From contig NW_019091381.1 in assembly GCF_001949145.1 (NCBI RefSeq), forward strand, positions 2,458,671 through 2,522,670: a stretch of DNA of 64,000 nt, read 5' to 3'. The position numbers and the translations under genes were made by a program. This DNA comes from Acanthaster planci (lineage: Eukaryota; Echinodermata; Asteroidea; Valvatida; Acanthasteridae). Numbering within the stretch: the first letter of the stretch is position 1; each line of letters opens with the position of its first letter. The notes below the pieces were generated by a model. The model ran no database searches. It was given only the letters and a program-made list of their open reading frames with translations, and was not told the DNA's origin. Positions 37,991-50,829 of the stretch are shown in pieces.

Positions 37991-39439
37991 GTCCCCAAGA
38001 ATGCAACCCACTCATCAGAAAGGCAGTAATAGATTACATGATAAAAAAAATCCATCCAAGAGCCTTTTATTTTTACCACGGTTGTCAGTCGAGAGTCTCC
38101 AAAATTTTGGACACACCAACCACTGGAGTTGGACACCGCCACTGAGGCCAACGCATTACACAAGCGTCTAGGTCCATTTTTCCCATGATGCACCCTTACT
38201 TATCTTATCTTCAGAGTGGCAGGGGAACAGTTTGTAGAGATTATTAGCCAGACAACAAACACAATTATTGAGAAAGATTGTAAAGATATTTAGGCTATTC
38301 AGTTTTGTACCGTACACCTCATTTGGCACTCGCTGGTTTGGGTAACAGCCTTTCTGTTGCAGCCTTATAAGTGCTTAAAACCTGCAAACCATGTGTTCGT
38401 GAAAATTGGTAAAAGTAACACGAGGAAAAAATGTCTGAGCCCCCCGCCCCACCCCCAAAGGAGGAGGTACAGTACTATTGCAGACCCACGTGCAGACTCT
38501 TGGCATCTGCCCATTTCTGGGCATTTCGGGTGGCGCTCTGTATCTCACAATCGTGTAGAGCTAGTTCTCCATCCACTGACATCCACTGATATCCTCGTCA
38601 CACCTCCCAAAGTCAATACTAATAAGGAACTCTACCAGTTCTTATAAGTCTTCGCTCTGTTTTTCGGATATGCCTGCAACAGATCCCAGTTCATAGGCAC
38701 CTCTCACGCCTAACATAGCGAGCCTTCCATGTTCTCTTATCCATCTATTCTTTCTATTTCTCTTTCCTGTAGCCCTCACCTAGAATGGCCACTGGTGGCC
38801 TTCTATGGGCTGAATTGTGTATATTTATAAAAGAAACCTTGATTACACAAAACCGAACCATTTATTTTGCTAACAAGAGAGTAGGATAAGGGAGGGACGC
38901 TAAGGTTTGGGGAATTTGGAGCACAGGCTTCAGGGCTTTCCCCCGGTGGGGTCACAGTGTTAGTGTTAGAAATATCACCCATAATGCCACTGAATCACAA
39001 CCACCCAACTGAAAAGCGAAAGCAGGCACCGAGACTGGAGAAAATCATGGTTTAAATTTGTAATTTCTTCACCTTGATGCCTTAGAACCTTTTAGAGGGT
39101 TGGGAACTTTTCAGTTTTCTCCCTCTGTGGCAGATCTAAACTAACGTCGAGGAGTTCCTCAAATTACGCATCATTTCGTGGCGTCTATGATCTATGCATC
39201 ACAGGATTCAAGCTCGTCGTCTCCCTATTGTACCGTTATAGTCCGCCCAATGGAGATAAACAACATGGCGAAGCGCGCATAAGTACCCGCCAGACGGTGC
39301 ACAAAACCTGCATGTAGGCCTAACGAACTGTGAGCCACAATACGCCGTCGTAAAAAAAGGCGGCTTGACTGCTGTTACGTAACAGCGTCTGGGTTTACTA
39401 GCCAGGCACATTGAGAGCGGTTCATCGTGCCTTGCACAC

Positions 39440-39960
39440 CCGTTGTGTAATTAGAATACGAATGGCCGCTACGTGTTGTCCAAGCGGAGTCGTCTGGCTC
39501 TGTATCTGTCCCTGTGTTTGCCACTGTTAGACGATTTCTCCTCTCTCTACTTGAGCCACCGATGTAAACTATTGACAGTGTTTTGTCAGAAACTGTGTAC
39601 AACTACCAAGGTGTTGCCAGCATCGTTCGTGGCAGTTCCTAGGTCTAGAACTATACGTGCACTAGAGAGACGTTTCCGTCAAGGCTGTTTCGCCTGGGAG
39701 CTAGTTTGCAGTTTCGCTCCGAGACTCCGTTCATCCGTTGAAACTGGCCGTGTGCTGGCTGGCTTACACGCTGTCTGGTTGTCGCATTGCAGGCCTTCGC
39801 GCGGTCCACACCCGGCTCTTCGAGGCAAGATTAAATCGACTCGCGCTTCGCTTCTCGGATCACCGGTCCAAATCCGTCGTCAGATCTGCATCCGGCGCAG
39901 CACTTCTCATCTGTACCAGACAAGGTTGGACCTTTTTTCTGTGACTGACACTTTCGGCAG
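39440..39960 (+). other. GC-richer open block ending in a splice donor; possible 5' exon
   Basis: The longest open frame of the intergenic region (163 codons from 39473) runs through a CpG-richer block that ends in TCGGCAG followed by GTGAGC, a good donor at 39961. The encoded protein is rich in Arg, Ser and Leu and has no family resemblance. A noncoding 5' exon of the downstream NR5A gene, 12 kb away, is one possibility. Chance open frame is the alternative. Confidence 0.25.
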
Positions 39961-40807
39961 GTGAGCCCACATAAGTCAACTTTTATTCTACTTATACTAT
40001 TGTGAAAATAAATATTTAAAAATATTGTGTCCTTTACACACCAGACCAGACAGTTCTGTAATTTGCATTGAGAATTTTCTTTGGAAAAAATGTTGCAAGC
40101 TGACTCCACTCTCTCATCATATATCATCTCAATAAAAGTCAGTCATTACAGAAATGCTGAAAAGACACAAATCTGGACTGAGAAACATTTACAGATGTTT
40201 TTTGGGAGATGCTTCGAAAATTCTCTTCACCCCCATAGACTTTGTACACAATTGCTGAAGTGGAGTCAGGATGCAACATTTTTTTTTCCTTTTCTTGGGC
40301 TGGAATAAGTATTTTTGAGCTCATGTTCCGTGAGTGTTAGCAAAGAAGGAAGAGTTCTCCAGGGCGTGGGGACGATTCCCAATTTTAATCGTGGGAAACT
40401 TGGCCGCGTGTGTCTCTGCTCAGGGTGTGAGAGAGACATCAGCCATGTCATTGTCAGTCGTCACGATTTATTTGCTCAGTGGAGGGGTTACATTACCACA
40501 GTTTGGCCGTCCTCGATTCCTCTGTGAAGTCCCGAAGTCCTGACAAAACCTTTGCGGCTTCCCAGCCCGCCACGCCCACTTCATCTCGCCCCTCCTCGTG
40601 AATTTCTCATTATTCGAATCCAAGTTTGCCTGTCATTGTGTTTTTACATCATGTCGTCGTTTCGAATTCATTAAAGCGAAATTATGCTGTGTTGAGAACT
40701 CCAGAACCATCGTGTTGGATTAAACATGTTATGACATTTTGAGACCCGTGCATGAGCGTTTTTTTTCGGCTCACTAAAAAGTTTTTTAATTCTTAATATA
40801 AAAAGAC

Positions 40808-40860
40808 TACGATGCCGCTGAGTTAAGAACGTTGGCCTACATTGCAGGTTGAAGTCGGGG
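40808..40860 (+). repeat. tRNA-like SINE head
   Basis: GATGCCGCTGAGTTAAGAAC resembles a Pol III A box (TGGCNNAGTGG type), and AGGTTGAAGTCGGGG at 40846-40860 resembles a B box at correct spacing of about 30 bases. The acceptor-stem halves do not pair, so it is a SINE remnant rather than a tRNA gene. Confidence 0.4.
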
Positions 40861-41987
40861 TAAGTGGTCGCCTAGTTGTCTATTGTCCAAGTACATCTTG
40901 AGCCGTTCCCTGCAAGTCAGTCTTTTTTTTTTTTTTGGTTAAACCTGGTGGGTAGTCGTAGAATGAGAGAGCAGGGTGCCTCAACGAAATGGCAAAAAGA
41001 AATCGTCACAACAGGGATGAGTAAAGTTGCCCGACAAGGTTGCTCGTTTGTTGCGAATGGTCACGTGTGCCATAGAAACGGGCCCGTGTACCAGTGATGC
41101 GTGGGCCACCTTACTTGAGTACAATTTCGCTGTTTAAATAATTTACATGAAAGCCCATGCATGTTGAATTTAAAGCCTCCGTTATCCATCTGTTATGCTT
41201 TTGGCAATGTTTCTTAGCTTTGAACGGTAACATTACGGTTATGGCGTACATCCTTTTTTCATGAAGTTAATCGTTGTTGTGCATCATAAATAATGCGACA
41301 TCGGTAGCTAATGGGACGTGACTTCATAGAACGTATAGTTGGTGTTATGGAGTTAAGCTATATACAGTGCTGTATCTTACGCTGTAATTAAGAAGACAAC
41401 AATCCCCTCATGCAGAAGTAGATAACAGAGTGATAACAGGGACCGGCAGTTAGGGAAGAAAATTGGATGGGGTCACGTGTCTGTACAATAGGACTGTGGA
41501 AGTGCACTGGCCTCATTACTTTGCAGACAAAGAGAAAAATCCATGTTGCGAGCGGCTAAAAGTCAGTTCGTGTCATTGTGAGGGTTTTTGTACGCTTCCG
41601 TGAATTTTAGTGTTCACCCGACATTTAACCGTAAGCACTTGGGGTGGGGAAGTTTGGTGGACTGGGATGGGACAGTGTCCAACTGTCGATAATATAAGTC
41701 TTCTAGGACTATAATATTATTTGTATGCTTTTTAGTCCATTTGGTCGAATTCTTGTAATTTTACGTGGAGGTTTAAAATGTGGTTTCCTCTTTCTCTTTT
41801 GTCTTACTGTTGACGATTTTATTTGGAGGGGGAGTAGAAACGCGTCAAACGGTGGGGAAAGTACCTAAACCTTCAACCCTCAAGCAGTGTGTTCGGTTAC
41901 TTCTCAGAGCTTACTAAGTTGGTATAAAGCACGACCGCTTTCGATTTGACACTCACGTGACATTTGGCGCTTGCTCAGGCCCGACCC

Positions 41988-42016
41988 AAGTAACCGACCC
42001 GCCGAGTCGGTTACTT
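41988..42016. repeat. Perfect 11-bp stem hairpin
   Basis: AAGTAACCGAC (41988-41998) and GTCGGTTACTT (42006-42016) are perfect reverse complements around a 7-base loop CCGCCGA. The stem is not followed by a U tract and this is an animal genome, so it is not a bacterial-type terminator. Role unknown. Confidence 0.7.
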
Positions 42017-44141
42017 ACCCCACAATGCAATGAAAAACGTGGAGGCTTAATAATTGAACGATGCCAAGGAAACGATGCTGTTGTAACTATTTCAGGAAAA
42101 TCATTGCACAAAATCACTACTGAAAATTTAAATCTGCCTGGCCACTGGACCCAGTTTGGGCACCTTGTTGGGTAATCAGAAATCGTTTGGTTCCTCTCAC
42201 GTGTTGCGCATGTGCAACATTCCCTGATTGGACAGGCCTAACTAAGCGTGGGTGACTAATCGAATATGCTCAACGCTTCACGTCTCGGTACCAATCTCAA
42301 AAGTGGAATTTAAAAATAATTGCTTGATCTTCAGCGGGCCTCAATCGACTAACAACTAAAGACCCCGTGGTCAACGCCAACGTCATTTTGTTTCCCAAAT
42401 GAGAAAAGAAATCACATAAGAAGTTATTTTTTTCCGAGATAATTGAGCAGATGTCCTCATCAACTGCAATCGAAGAAAATGGATTCAGTGAGACGGCCTC
42501 GTGAAGTGGAGACCGTCACTAATTTCTAGGATAGTCACGTTTTGATTTCCTCCCAGAAGTTGTTTGTCTTATTTCCAAGTGTGTGTATTTTGTTTGTTAT
42601 TTGATTGTTGTTTGCTTGCCCGTTCGGAGACTGTTCATCCGTGGTGATATTATTCCTAATTTCATATAAGTACATTTGTTAAATATTATATAATAAAAAT
42701 TGTAACTCTGTAAAGTTGAAAACATACTTTTGGATTTTGTTTATACTCTCCTCTGATTGAAATTTTTACCTCTGTCTTCGTATATTTCTTGTCATTTATA
42801 ATAACTTACACTTCACTTCGTTCTAATTTGCTGCGATTAAAAGGCCGAGCATGTGACATTTCTTCTAAAGTAAGGCTCACAACATTGTTTCTGACGTCTG
42901 TGATTCACAAAATGCGACAGGTTCGAAGACGATGTTTGTACGGAAAACTGGTTCCCATCTCTACGGCAGGGCAATAGGGGCACCACAAAGCACAAGTGTT
43001 ACACGAGTTAACGCATACCAGTTGTCTATCCGCACTGGGTCGCCACGACAAAGATGCGGGCAAAAAACTTCAAGTGTTTTATTGAAAAGTGAAGATTTTG
43101 GAGAAACCTTAGGTTAGCGGGCATAAATTCGTGCGACCTTGTTGGAAAAATGGTATTAATGTGTATTGATTTGATCTTGGATGCCGACGATCCTCGACGA
43201 CAATGAAACGAAGGCTGTTTGACCAAGGAAAAGCGGGCTGCTCATCAGTCGGTGATTAAGTTTGCTGGTATCCAACCACTCCTCATCGATTTTCTCTTCT
43301 CGTCCAAAATCAAGACATTAATCTGAAAACAAGAAAAAGGTTGTAATCAACTCGACGTCGAGTGCTTCTTGAGCGCTTAGCCGAGAGAGCAGGCCGTCCC
43401 AACTTGTTTTCCCAATGTTCCACCCGTCTTGTTTGGGTAATTAATTTTCTGCTTTTTTTGCATAAAAAGGGAAAGGAAAATAGAGACAGGTGAACTAATT
43501 GGTGTTTTATGAGTGGGAAGCTGGGTGGTCGATTCACTCTCGGATTTGGCAGGAAGTTTTGCCGTGGTGGCTCTTTGGCGAGAGCGGGCTTTTCTGACCG
43601 TGATGCGCGCTCGCCTTAATCAGTACATCAACTGTAGGAGCCTAACGTATATTGATGCTCTTTCGACCGTGTATTTGAAGAAGGGCCGACCGCTGTGTAT
43701 GTTATTGATGGTTATATTTAGTGCAAACAAGCAATTAATGATCCTGTAATGACACACCATCGATCGAGCAGGGTTGGATACCCTTGTGCTGAAGACCAGC
43801 GTGGGGTTGAATCTCGCTCGGTCGCCCGTCGGACGTGTACAAACTTAACTCACGAAGCCTGGGATTTGGAAGTTGCTCTGCTAAAGAGGTCGCAATATAT
43901 CACTTGCCTTGATATCCAAATCTACTAAGATTATAAAACGGGTTAGAAACGTCAGTAGGAGCAACCACCTATTAGATGGGGTTGCATGTCATCATTCGCA
44001 TTTCTTGCCTAAAAAAGAGCTTTTTCGATTGTCCCGGTTGCGAAGGAGTTCTGAATCTGAGGGAAGATTGTCTTCGTTCATCTTTGTACTTAGCATATCA
44101 GTTGGTGTCATATTTGAAACAACGGGGGTGCGTAGACCCTA

Positions 44142-44388
44142 TTTTAAGAAAATTATTACTTCTATAAGAAGATCATGTTTCTCCAGGGGTCTGACTTGTT
44201 TCAACTTTCCTCGTGCTGTGCAAATAGACAGGAATAGTGAGACGTGGTGGTTGTTAGTCATATTTTTAAGAAAATTATTACTTCTATAAGAAGATCATGT
44301 TTCTTCAGGGTTCTGATTTGTTGCAACTTTCCTCGTGCTGTGCAAATTGACAGGAATAGTGAGACGTGGTGGTTGTTAGTCATATTTT
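44142..44388. repeat. Tandem duplication, two 122-base units
   Basis: Two adjacent units of 122 bases begin TTTTAAGAAAATTATTACTT and end GGTTGTTAGTCATATTTT. I count five differences between them, so the duplication is recent. Both units keep similar open frames (KIITSIRRSCF), but no protein family is recognised. Confidence 0.9.
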
Positions 44389-47300
44389 CACGTAGTCGCA
44401 CGAGGGGAATCTGGACCTTTGTAAGAGATTACAATGCAGAAAAACAAAGAAATTGGGGTTTTTCATGCTGAAGAATGCTGGACGTGTCTTAGCAGAAGCA
44501 GGATTGATTTTGGTCTGTGTTTTTAGCACCAGTGCACGGAAGGTTTTTTTTTCATTATGTGTTGTTGTTTGGGGCTGTTTGCCTTATAGCAATAGTGATT
44601 AGGTTCACCTTTTAGCTCCTGTCATCTTGTTTAGATTTGTGTATTTTATTTGGTCGGATGTGATGATGACGAATAAAATATAATAATGGGTTGGGTTTGT
44701 TTTTCAGCACCAACCTGACTCCAGCGAAGTGAAGATGGTTTAAAAACGTGCGTAACGAGGTCACGGATTTGTCGTGTTGTTGTTGTTGTTTGTCAATAGG
44801 TGACGTAACTCGAACCGGAGAAAACCGCAAGAGGCGACCTTGCTCTGGAGTTGCCCTCAACTATTATCGTCCCGTCAAAGATCGGAAGATAAAAACTTGG
44901 CGCGCTAGCCTTGGACGACGCAGGACGGTTTCTCGCCGATTTTCATAATGATGTATGCGTTCAAGGATGTTGTCTGCTTTGTTCTCTCGCGGTGCAAGTC
45001 TTTATTCTAAACAGGATTCGCTCCTTCGTCTTTTCGCCTTGGTAGTACTCTCCCAAGGTCAGCTTAAACGGAGAGGAATTGGTTGGAAAAGTTTGCAGTG
45101 TATTTAACATTTATTTCTGTTTCTAAATCAGTTTCTAGGAAACAAAATTGACGAATTCGATATTACTGCTGGGCGAGTGTCTGTATTAATCGACTTTATC
45201 ACGATAAGTTTCTTCCAATCGTTGCAGTACTCGTGGATTTGAAACTGTTCTATTAATCATGCCAACATGATTAGTATCCGCGAAGTGAGTATCGATTAAG
45301 TTTCATATATAGTACACACATTACCACACTGCACTATTGCGAGTAGTTACAACTTTGATATTTCTCTATGAAAAGGCTTCAAGCAAAAATGGACGCCTCC
45401 GTGAGCGTGAAAGGGTTCCTAAGTGCTAATGGTGACCGTAAATAAAAAGCGCGTTATCATTTTTTATGAAATCTGTTCTGACCCATGCCGAAACTGCTGC
45501 ATATTTTTTTTTATGCAACTTGAGCTCGGTCTTTTCATTTGTATTGCCTCTGCACACATTTTCAACTCTGCAGGCCCACGCCTAAGTTGTCGCAGCCTTG
45601 TTTGAAATATGTGTGAGTAAAATACAGCCCCCGGCCGGGCATGGCTCAGGCGCTGTCTAGGCGCACCCATTTCACCTCACTGCCCTATACAACTATACCA
45701 CGCCTGGCTAGCCGCGCCCACCCTGTATCGAACATCAGTTCCGAGGATTCATTAACGTCCGCTGAATAGAATGGGACACATTTAAATTAAAGTCTGGTTC
45801 AGCGGGATTCCTAAGGTGCAAAGTGGGCTCGCCTTGGGCCGCTAACACAAGGCCAACGTGTCAGCGTGACGGGGCCATTCCGACTTGCTATGCGGCCTTC
45901 GGGTATCATGTTCGCGTAACTCATTTTCACGTCGTGCCTTTGTCATGAGGTAGTGGTCTCTGCCTTCTTGTGCAATAGGTAACGTGATTGGCCAGCAATT
46001 TCAAAAGGTAATTTCTCAAAGCTCTAGCAGGATACAGTCTCTTTAAAAAACTTATGTTCCTTGCAACTTTGTTTCCTTCCAAAAGCAAGTTGTATGTTTT
46101 TGTGTCTCTTAGGTTTTTAAACTTTGTGTCTTTTTTTTTGGTAATGATAACAGTGAATGTTTGTATTTTTAAAATCTTTAACCGAGGCTTAAGGCTGCTG
46201 TCCATGATTTTAATTTTAGCCGATTGCGTCAGTGATGCTCCATGTTATTTAAAGGATTGTGACAAAGTGCAGAACAGAATAATTCCCATCAGATTTTTTT
46301 ATGGAAATCGAGTCTTAAAAAAGTTTGGTTTGCATTTTATCTGTGACCTGGTGGGACTGCTTCAACTGAACTCAGTTTTGTCGCGCAGACGTCTGATAAC
46401 CAGACAACCGTACAGTTGCAGGCCTGTAAATAGGTCCCACATTGGATGTGATGGCCAAATCACTATTTGAGTCCCCTCAAATACTGTATATTGGGGTAGT
46501 TTATGTAAAAAAAGAGTGAAAGCCACCACCAATTTCCCATCCCTTCCCTCGGACATGTTGACGATTCTTGATCGGAATTCAAAGCGCCAGCATCTTAGCA
46601 AAGTTTATGTCATTTGGTAACATGAACCTTCTATTACAGATGAAAAATGGATTGTCGATTTAGAGAAAAGAAAACTCCATTTCGTCACCCCGGGCCCAAG
46701 ACCTGGATGGCCCACTGGCCAGCGGCAAGACTTCCAGCCTGAATTTTGAGAAATTTCGATAACGCGGAACCTTCCAGGTGGCTATATTTTGCAACAAAGT
46801 GCAGGCATCAATGTTCCAAACGGTGACCGTTTCCTGTGGCAGTTTATATGTATCCTGGCCTACAACCCTATGCCATATCACATTTTGGTGCGAACTTTTC
46901 AGTTCGCCAAGCTGGCAAGCCCATTAAATTCCGCGATATGTGTTTTTTTTCCCTCCACGTATAAGAATGAAAATCCCCGGTACATGTAGTATACGCTTTA
47001 GATTTCTGATTAAGACTTTATCACAGGAGGAAATGCGTGTGGCGGCAAATCACACTGGAAATGGATCTTTTCCTGAAGTGACCGAGGCCTCCCCCCCCTC
47101 CGAGTTCCCGCTTCGTGGTGAGCTGTGCTATCGATGAAAAATCGTCCACGGATATCGTGCACAAGTATTTTGTTGCGTTGGCAAATCCTTTTCTTAAAAA
47201 AAGCTAATTTTTTACCAGCGCACGTCTGTTATATGGAATATTGCGAGTAACTATTTCTTGATTTTCAGTACACGTGTCCCGTGTATGAGTCCTCTACAAT

Positions 47301-48299
47301 GCTCTTCTTGAAGTTTGGTGTGGCTGCCTATGTTTTGTCCACCTTAATAGGTGCACCGCCAATGCATGCATTTTTTGTACTCGTCCCAAGATCGCCATCT
47401 ATGCAGAAACCGCGCCCCGACGACGCCCTGACTGAAAATTCGGCTCACGATTCTCTCACGCGACGGCTTGTCGCTGTAAATACCGTCATACCTCGCTCTC
47501 CCCGAAAAGTAACCCAGAATTCATGACCCCCGAAAGTCCGTTAAACCAGTTGTGCTTTTCTGTGCAATTTGGGCGCAGTCCTCCCGTTCGTCTGTCTTTC
47601 TCGACGACCAGCGGTTTCATACAGACGCGTTTGTTTTCCAACAGGCCCATTCACCTGTGAACACGGCGCCAGAAGTTCGAGGAAGTGTGCCAAATGTTGT
47701 AAACTGCTGGGACACACGGCAAGAGTGCACTGGCAGGCCTACTAACGTCAACAAAACGTCACTGGCGCATTTTCTTGTATATCTCTGTCCTTTTGCTTGT
47801 TCTGGGCTGGGTCGAAAGGGCTAGTTGTAGATCTGAAGCGACTCCAGAAACTAGATCCAGAACTGTCTTTGAGTCACAACGACGTCATCTCTGTATGATT
47901 GTCTGTAAGCCACGAGCTTTATTTTTTTTTCCTAAACGAACACGTCAAGAAGAAATAACCTTCTTCGCACAACATGGAACAAAATGCCAGAGTTAACAGC
48001 AAAATTATGAAGAAAATCCCAGCAGCAAAAGGCAAACTCCAACAATAAACGAGCCTAGAAGTACGTCCAAAGCAGAACTGCATGACAGCGCAGTTTACCG
48101 GAGTTGCCATTGCTTCATATGGGCGTGTCTCCGCCTCCGCTTTTCAAATTTGGTCGCTGTTTCAGAATGGGTTGAGTCAATAATAAGTTGTGGTTCCGTC
48201 GGTCTGGAGGCGCGATTTTTAGGAAGTGGAACCCCCCGATCAAAGGACTCCGCAAGAAAAGGTGGGCACTGGGCTGGATACGTTGCTAGTATTTAATTA

Positions 48300-48499
48300 T
48301 GTGCGTTATGATTTGTGCATGGTGGGGAGCATTCAAGAGCGTCGCGAACACCTCGTAGAATCGGATCAAAACCCGGGGCGGATAGCATCAGGACGCGCTG
48401 CGGCCGGACAGTATCATACCCGTGGCGTTCGGGAGGCTTTGTTGGACGGTCACGGGGGGGGGGGAGGCTGCATTGAACAGCCCAGCCGGCACTATACGA
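48300..48499 (+). other. GC-rich block ending in a GTAAGT donor; possible 5' exon
   Basis: A GC-rich stretch with a CGGGGCGGAT box, a poly-G tract at about 48459 and a final ACTATACGA before GTAAGT (48500). It is followed by TGTACATGTACA. It could be an untranslated first exon of NR5A. There is no direct support. Confidence 0.2.
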
Positions 48500-50126
48500 G
48501 TAAGTGTACATGTACACAGCAATGGATATGATGACCTAGGCACGGTTCGCGCGTGGGCGGAGCCACAAGTGTCGAGTCGAATACTAGTGGGGGAAAAGTA
48601 CATTGACGCCGCGGCCCGGGATTCAGTCGTTATAGAGGGCCAGGATGTAGTAGTTTCGTAATGACTCCACACAGCGGAGATGAAGTCAGAATTGTTATTT
48701 CATTAGTGTTCTCCAACACTTTTGTATTGCTTGCTTTGGTTTGGTTTGCTTTCCAGAGATCTGCACTGGATAGCAAACGTTCACTTATTCATTGCACGAC
48801 AGAAAAGCTTGAACGCGTACCAAACATTCTGTACACTCAAAAAACCTGACCTCCTATAGTTGAATTATACGCGAAACCTGCCTTTAATCCCTGTAAATTT
48901 AATGTGTGTGACACTGCTAAGAGTCTAAACGAGAGAACCTCCCGTGATGCACGGGCCCGGTCGATGATGCTCTCAGCTTCACCAAATCAGAACTCCGTTC
49001 GATGGGGCGCACCTGTACCTCTGAGTCGAAATCCTCCCCTTCCGCCACAGATGTCCCGCGCCCCCTCCTGCCCCCAGTTCCTGTTCTTCACCATCACTTA
49101 ATCTTCCCCCCCTCCTATTGTCCACCCCACCGTCACCGTATCCAAGTTGTCACCTTTGCTGAGTTTTTACAGATGCTGGACCGTGATAGCGGTCATTCGT
49201 GGGACGGCCGAAAAGGATAAGTGGACCATACCTTATCTTTAATTGCGTGCAAGACCGACTGTCCCCATTCGAAGACTGAAACTGATATTGTCACATCAGC
49301 TCTTTTTGTTCAGATCTTTGTCCAAGTTGTAGTCTTTCGTATTCGTTTTAGTGTTGTCTTTTGATGTTTGGGTAAGAGAGCATTCACCCTTTCATTTCCA
49401 CTTTCCCTTCTCGATGTTACTGAATGTAAATCCTGAAGGGAAATTCGTTTTCCTTTTCATGAAAGACCTGGTCACATTTTACGGTCGTCAGCTTCACAGT
49501 GCGCGCGGGACGTGCTAGAGTGTTCTAGAGTTGTCGGATTCTTGTTCCGCACTGTGTGGCATGCTTCAAGAACTCCCCTGTGATCCATGTCAAACGCGTG
49601 GCATTTTGCAAACATGTAGTGGTGAAGACACGAGAGGTAAATCCAGGTTAAGCTGTCTGGCCTTTTTTGAGCTAATCGCTTTTTTGGAATCACAACTTCA
49701 GCATTTTTTCCATCACTAGTTGAAAAAAAATGGAAGCTGAGAATGGACGTGTAATTGTATCGTAACTGTCATCGCCTTCTCTCACACCAAACATGTCAAG
49801 TTTGACAACGCGAAGCAAGCACTGTCTGAAATACTGGGCTTGAATATTGACACGTGTCTCGGAAAACCGACACCACAGGGAGTGTTTGTCCTTCTCTCTG
49901 AACCTATGTTGGTGTTGCCAAGAACTTTGTCAAAACAAAGCATTAAGAAGACCGAGAGAAATGGTCTGCACTTTTGACATGTTTCAAGCTTCCAGTAAAA
50001 CCAGATGATTTTTTTTCTCGCACCTTCCTCATCCGTTTCTTTGGAGGGTAGGAAAACCGCACTTCAGTACTGAAAAACAGCAGTCGAATAAAGTTTACCA
50101 TTGCCCTGATGAGAAAATGGTGGATT

Positions 50127-50302
50127 AATACGGGCGATTTACAATAGTGCACCTTCGTGAGTTTGCTACACGTAGACCAATCACAATGCGCGAAATCCGT
50201 CGACCCTTTCCAAAAGCACATTGGGTCGACAGATTTCGCGCATTGTGATTGGTCAAAGCGTTGCAAGCTCTTGGAAGTGCGCTATAATGAATCGCCCGTA
50301 TT
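50127..50302. mobile_element. Foldback MITE-like element, copy C
   Basis: This 176-base copy begins AATACGGGCGATTTACAATA and ends AATCGCCCGTATT. Its centre has an extra inner palindrome, GTCGACC paired with GGGTCGAC, which extends the fold. It may be the longest-form member: copy A keeps only half of that centre and copy B none. Flanks read ATT on the left and AATTAAG on the right, so a TTAA or TA target is possible but not proven. Confidence 0.85.
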
Positions 50303-50829
50303 AATTAAGCTTGAACAAATCAAATCGATACACATTTTTGTTTAAGAGAAAGGCTGCCGCGTCGACTAGAAACTACGTGCCCATTAACTCTTCCCTGGAT
50401 TGAGAAGGCGATGGCGAGACTTTTGTCTCGCACCCAGGGGATTTTTTCTAGCCCAAACCTCCTTCTCCCTCAGTTCAGAACCCCACCCCCCCAAAAAAAA
50501 TGCAAATTACTTAATATTCGACTGAAACTGTGTCTGCGACCAACGGAACTTCGATAGCTTTTCTTGGTCGCCACTTTGTCGCTCGACACAAACAATCGCA
50601 AAAATGAATTAGAGTAAAATGACAGACAAAAATTCCACGCTGGAAAATGCAGTGGGCCTACACAGTCCCCTATTGTCAACAACATCGTAAAAGGTTGGTT
50701 AAGTCGTGTACACAATAACTCCAGAACACTCGCGTGATTTAATAACAAAAACAGTTTTAAGAACTATACCCTCTTGCTTCTGTCCGATTCTGTCTGTGTA
50801 CATTTTTTTTTACGGTGGATTGCTGGTCA

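Larger units (their letters stand above)
14991..39430. other. Intergenic region, left part
   Basis: No protein gene is supported here. Open frames are short (mostly under 140 codons), occur on both strands and lack known domains. The region contains foldback elements, tRNA-like SINE pieces, hairpins and some CpG-rich patches, which are listed separately. Poly-G or poly-C tracts of eight or more bases recur (for example near 15590, 18763, 20101, 23519 and 32845). The stretches 15000-24840 and 35050-36430 hold nothing I can name. Confidence 0.6.
39970..50800. other. Intergenic region, right part, upstream of NR5A
   Basis: No gene is supported. The region holds a tRNA-like piece at 40808, a perfect hairpin at 41988, a 122-base tandem duplication at 44142, a GC-rich block with donor near 48500 and foldback copy C at 50127. 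The stretches 42250-43900 and 45000-48000 hold only chance frames. It is the natural place for NR5A upstream enhancers. Confidence 0.6.

Noticed and set aside
34100-45061. Perfect NR5A sites CCAAGGTCA at 34100-34108 and 45053-45061
   Set aside because: About four matches to YCAAGGYCR are expected by chance in 64 kb on both strands, and the number seen is close to that.
46054-46470. 138-codon frame with hydrophobic start
   Set aside because: AT-rich chance frame with no family resemblance, and a competing frame on the other strand.
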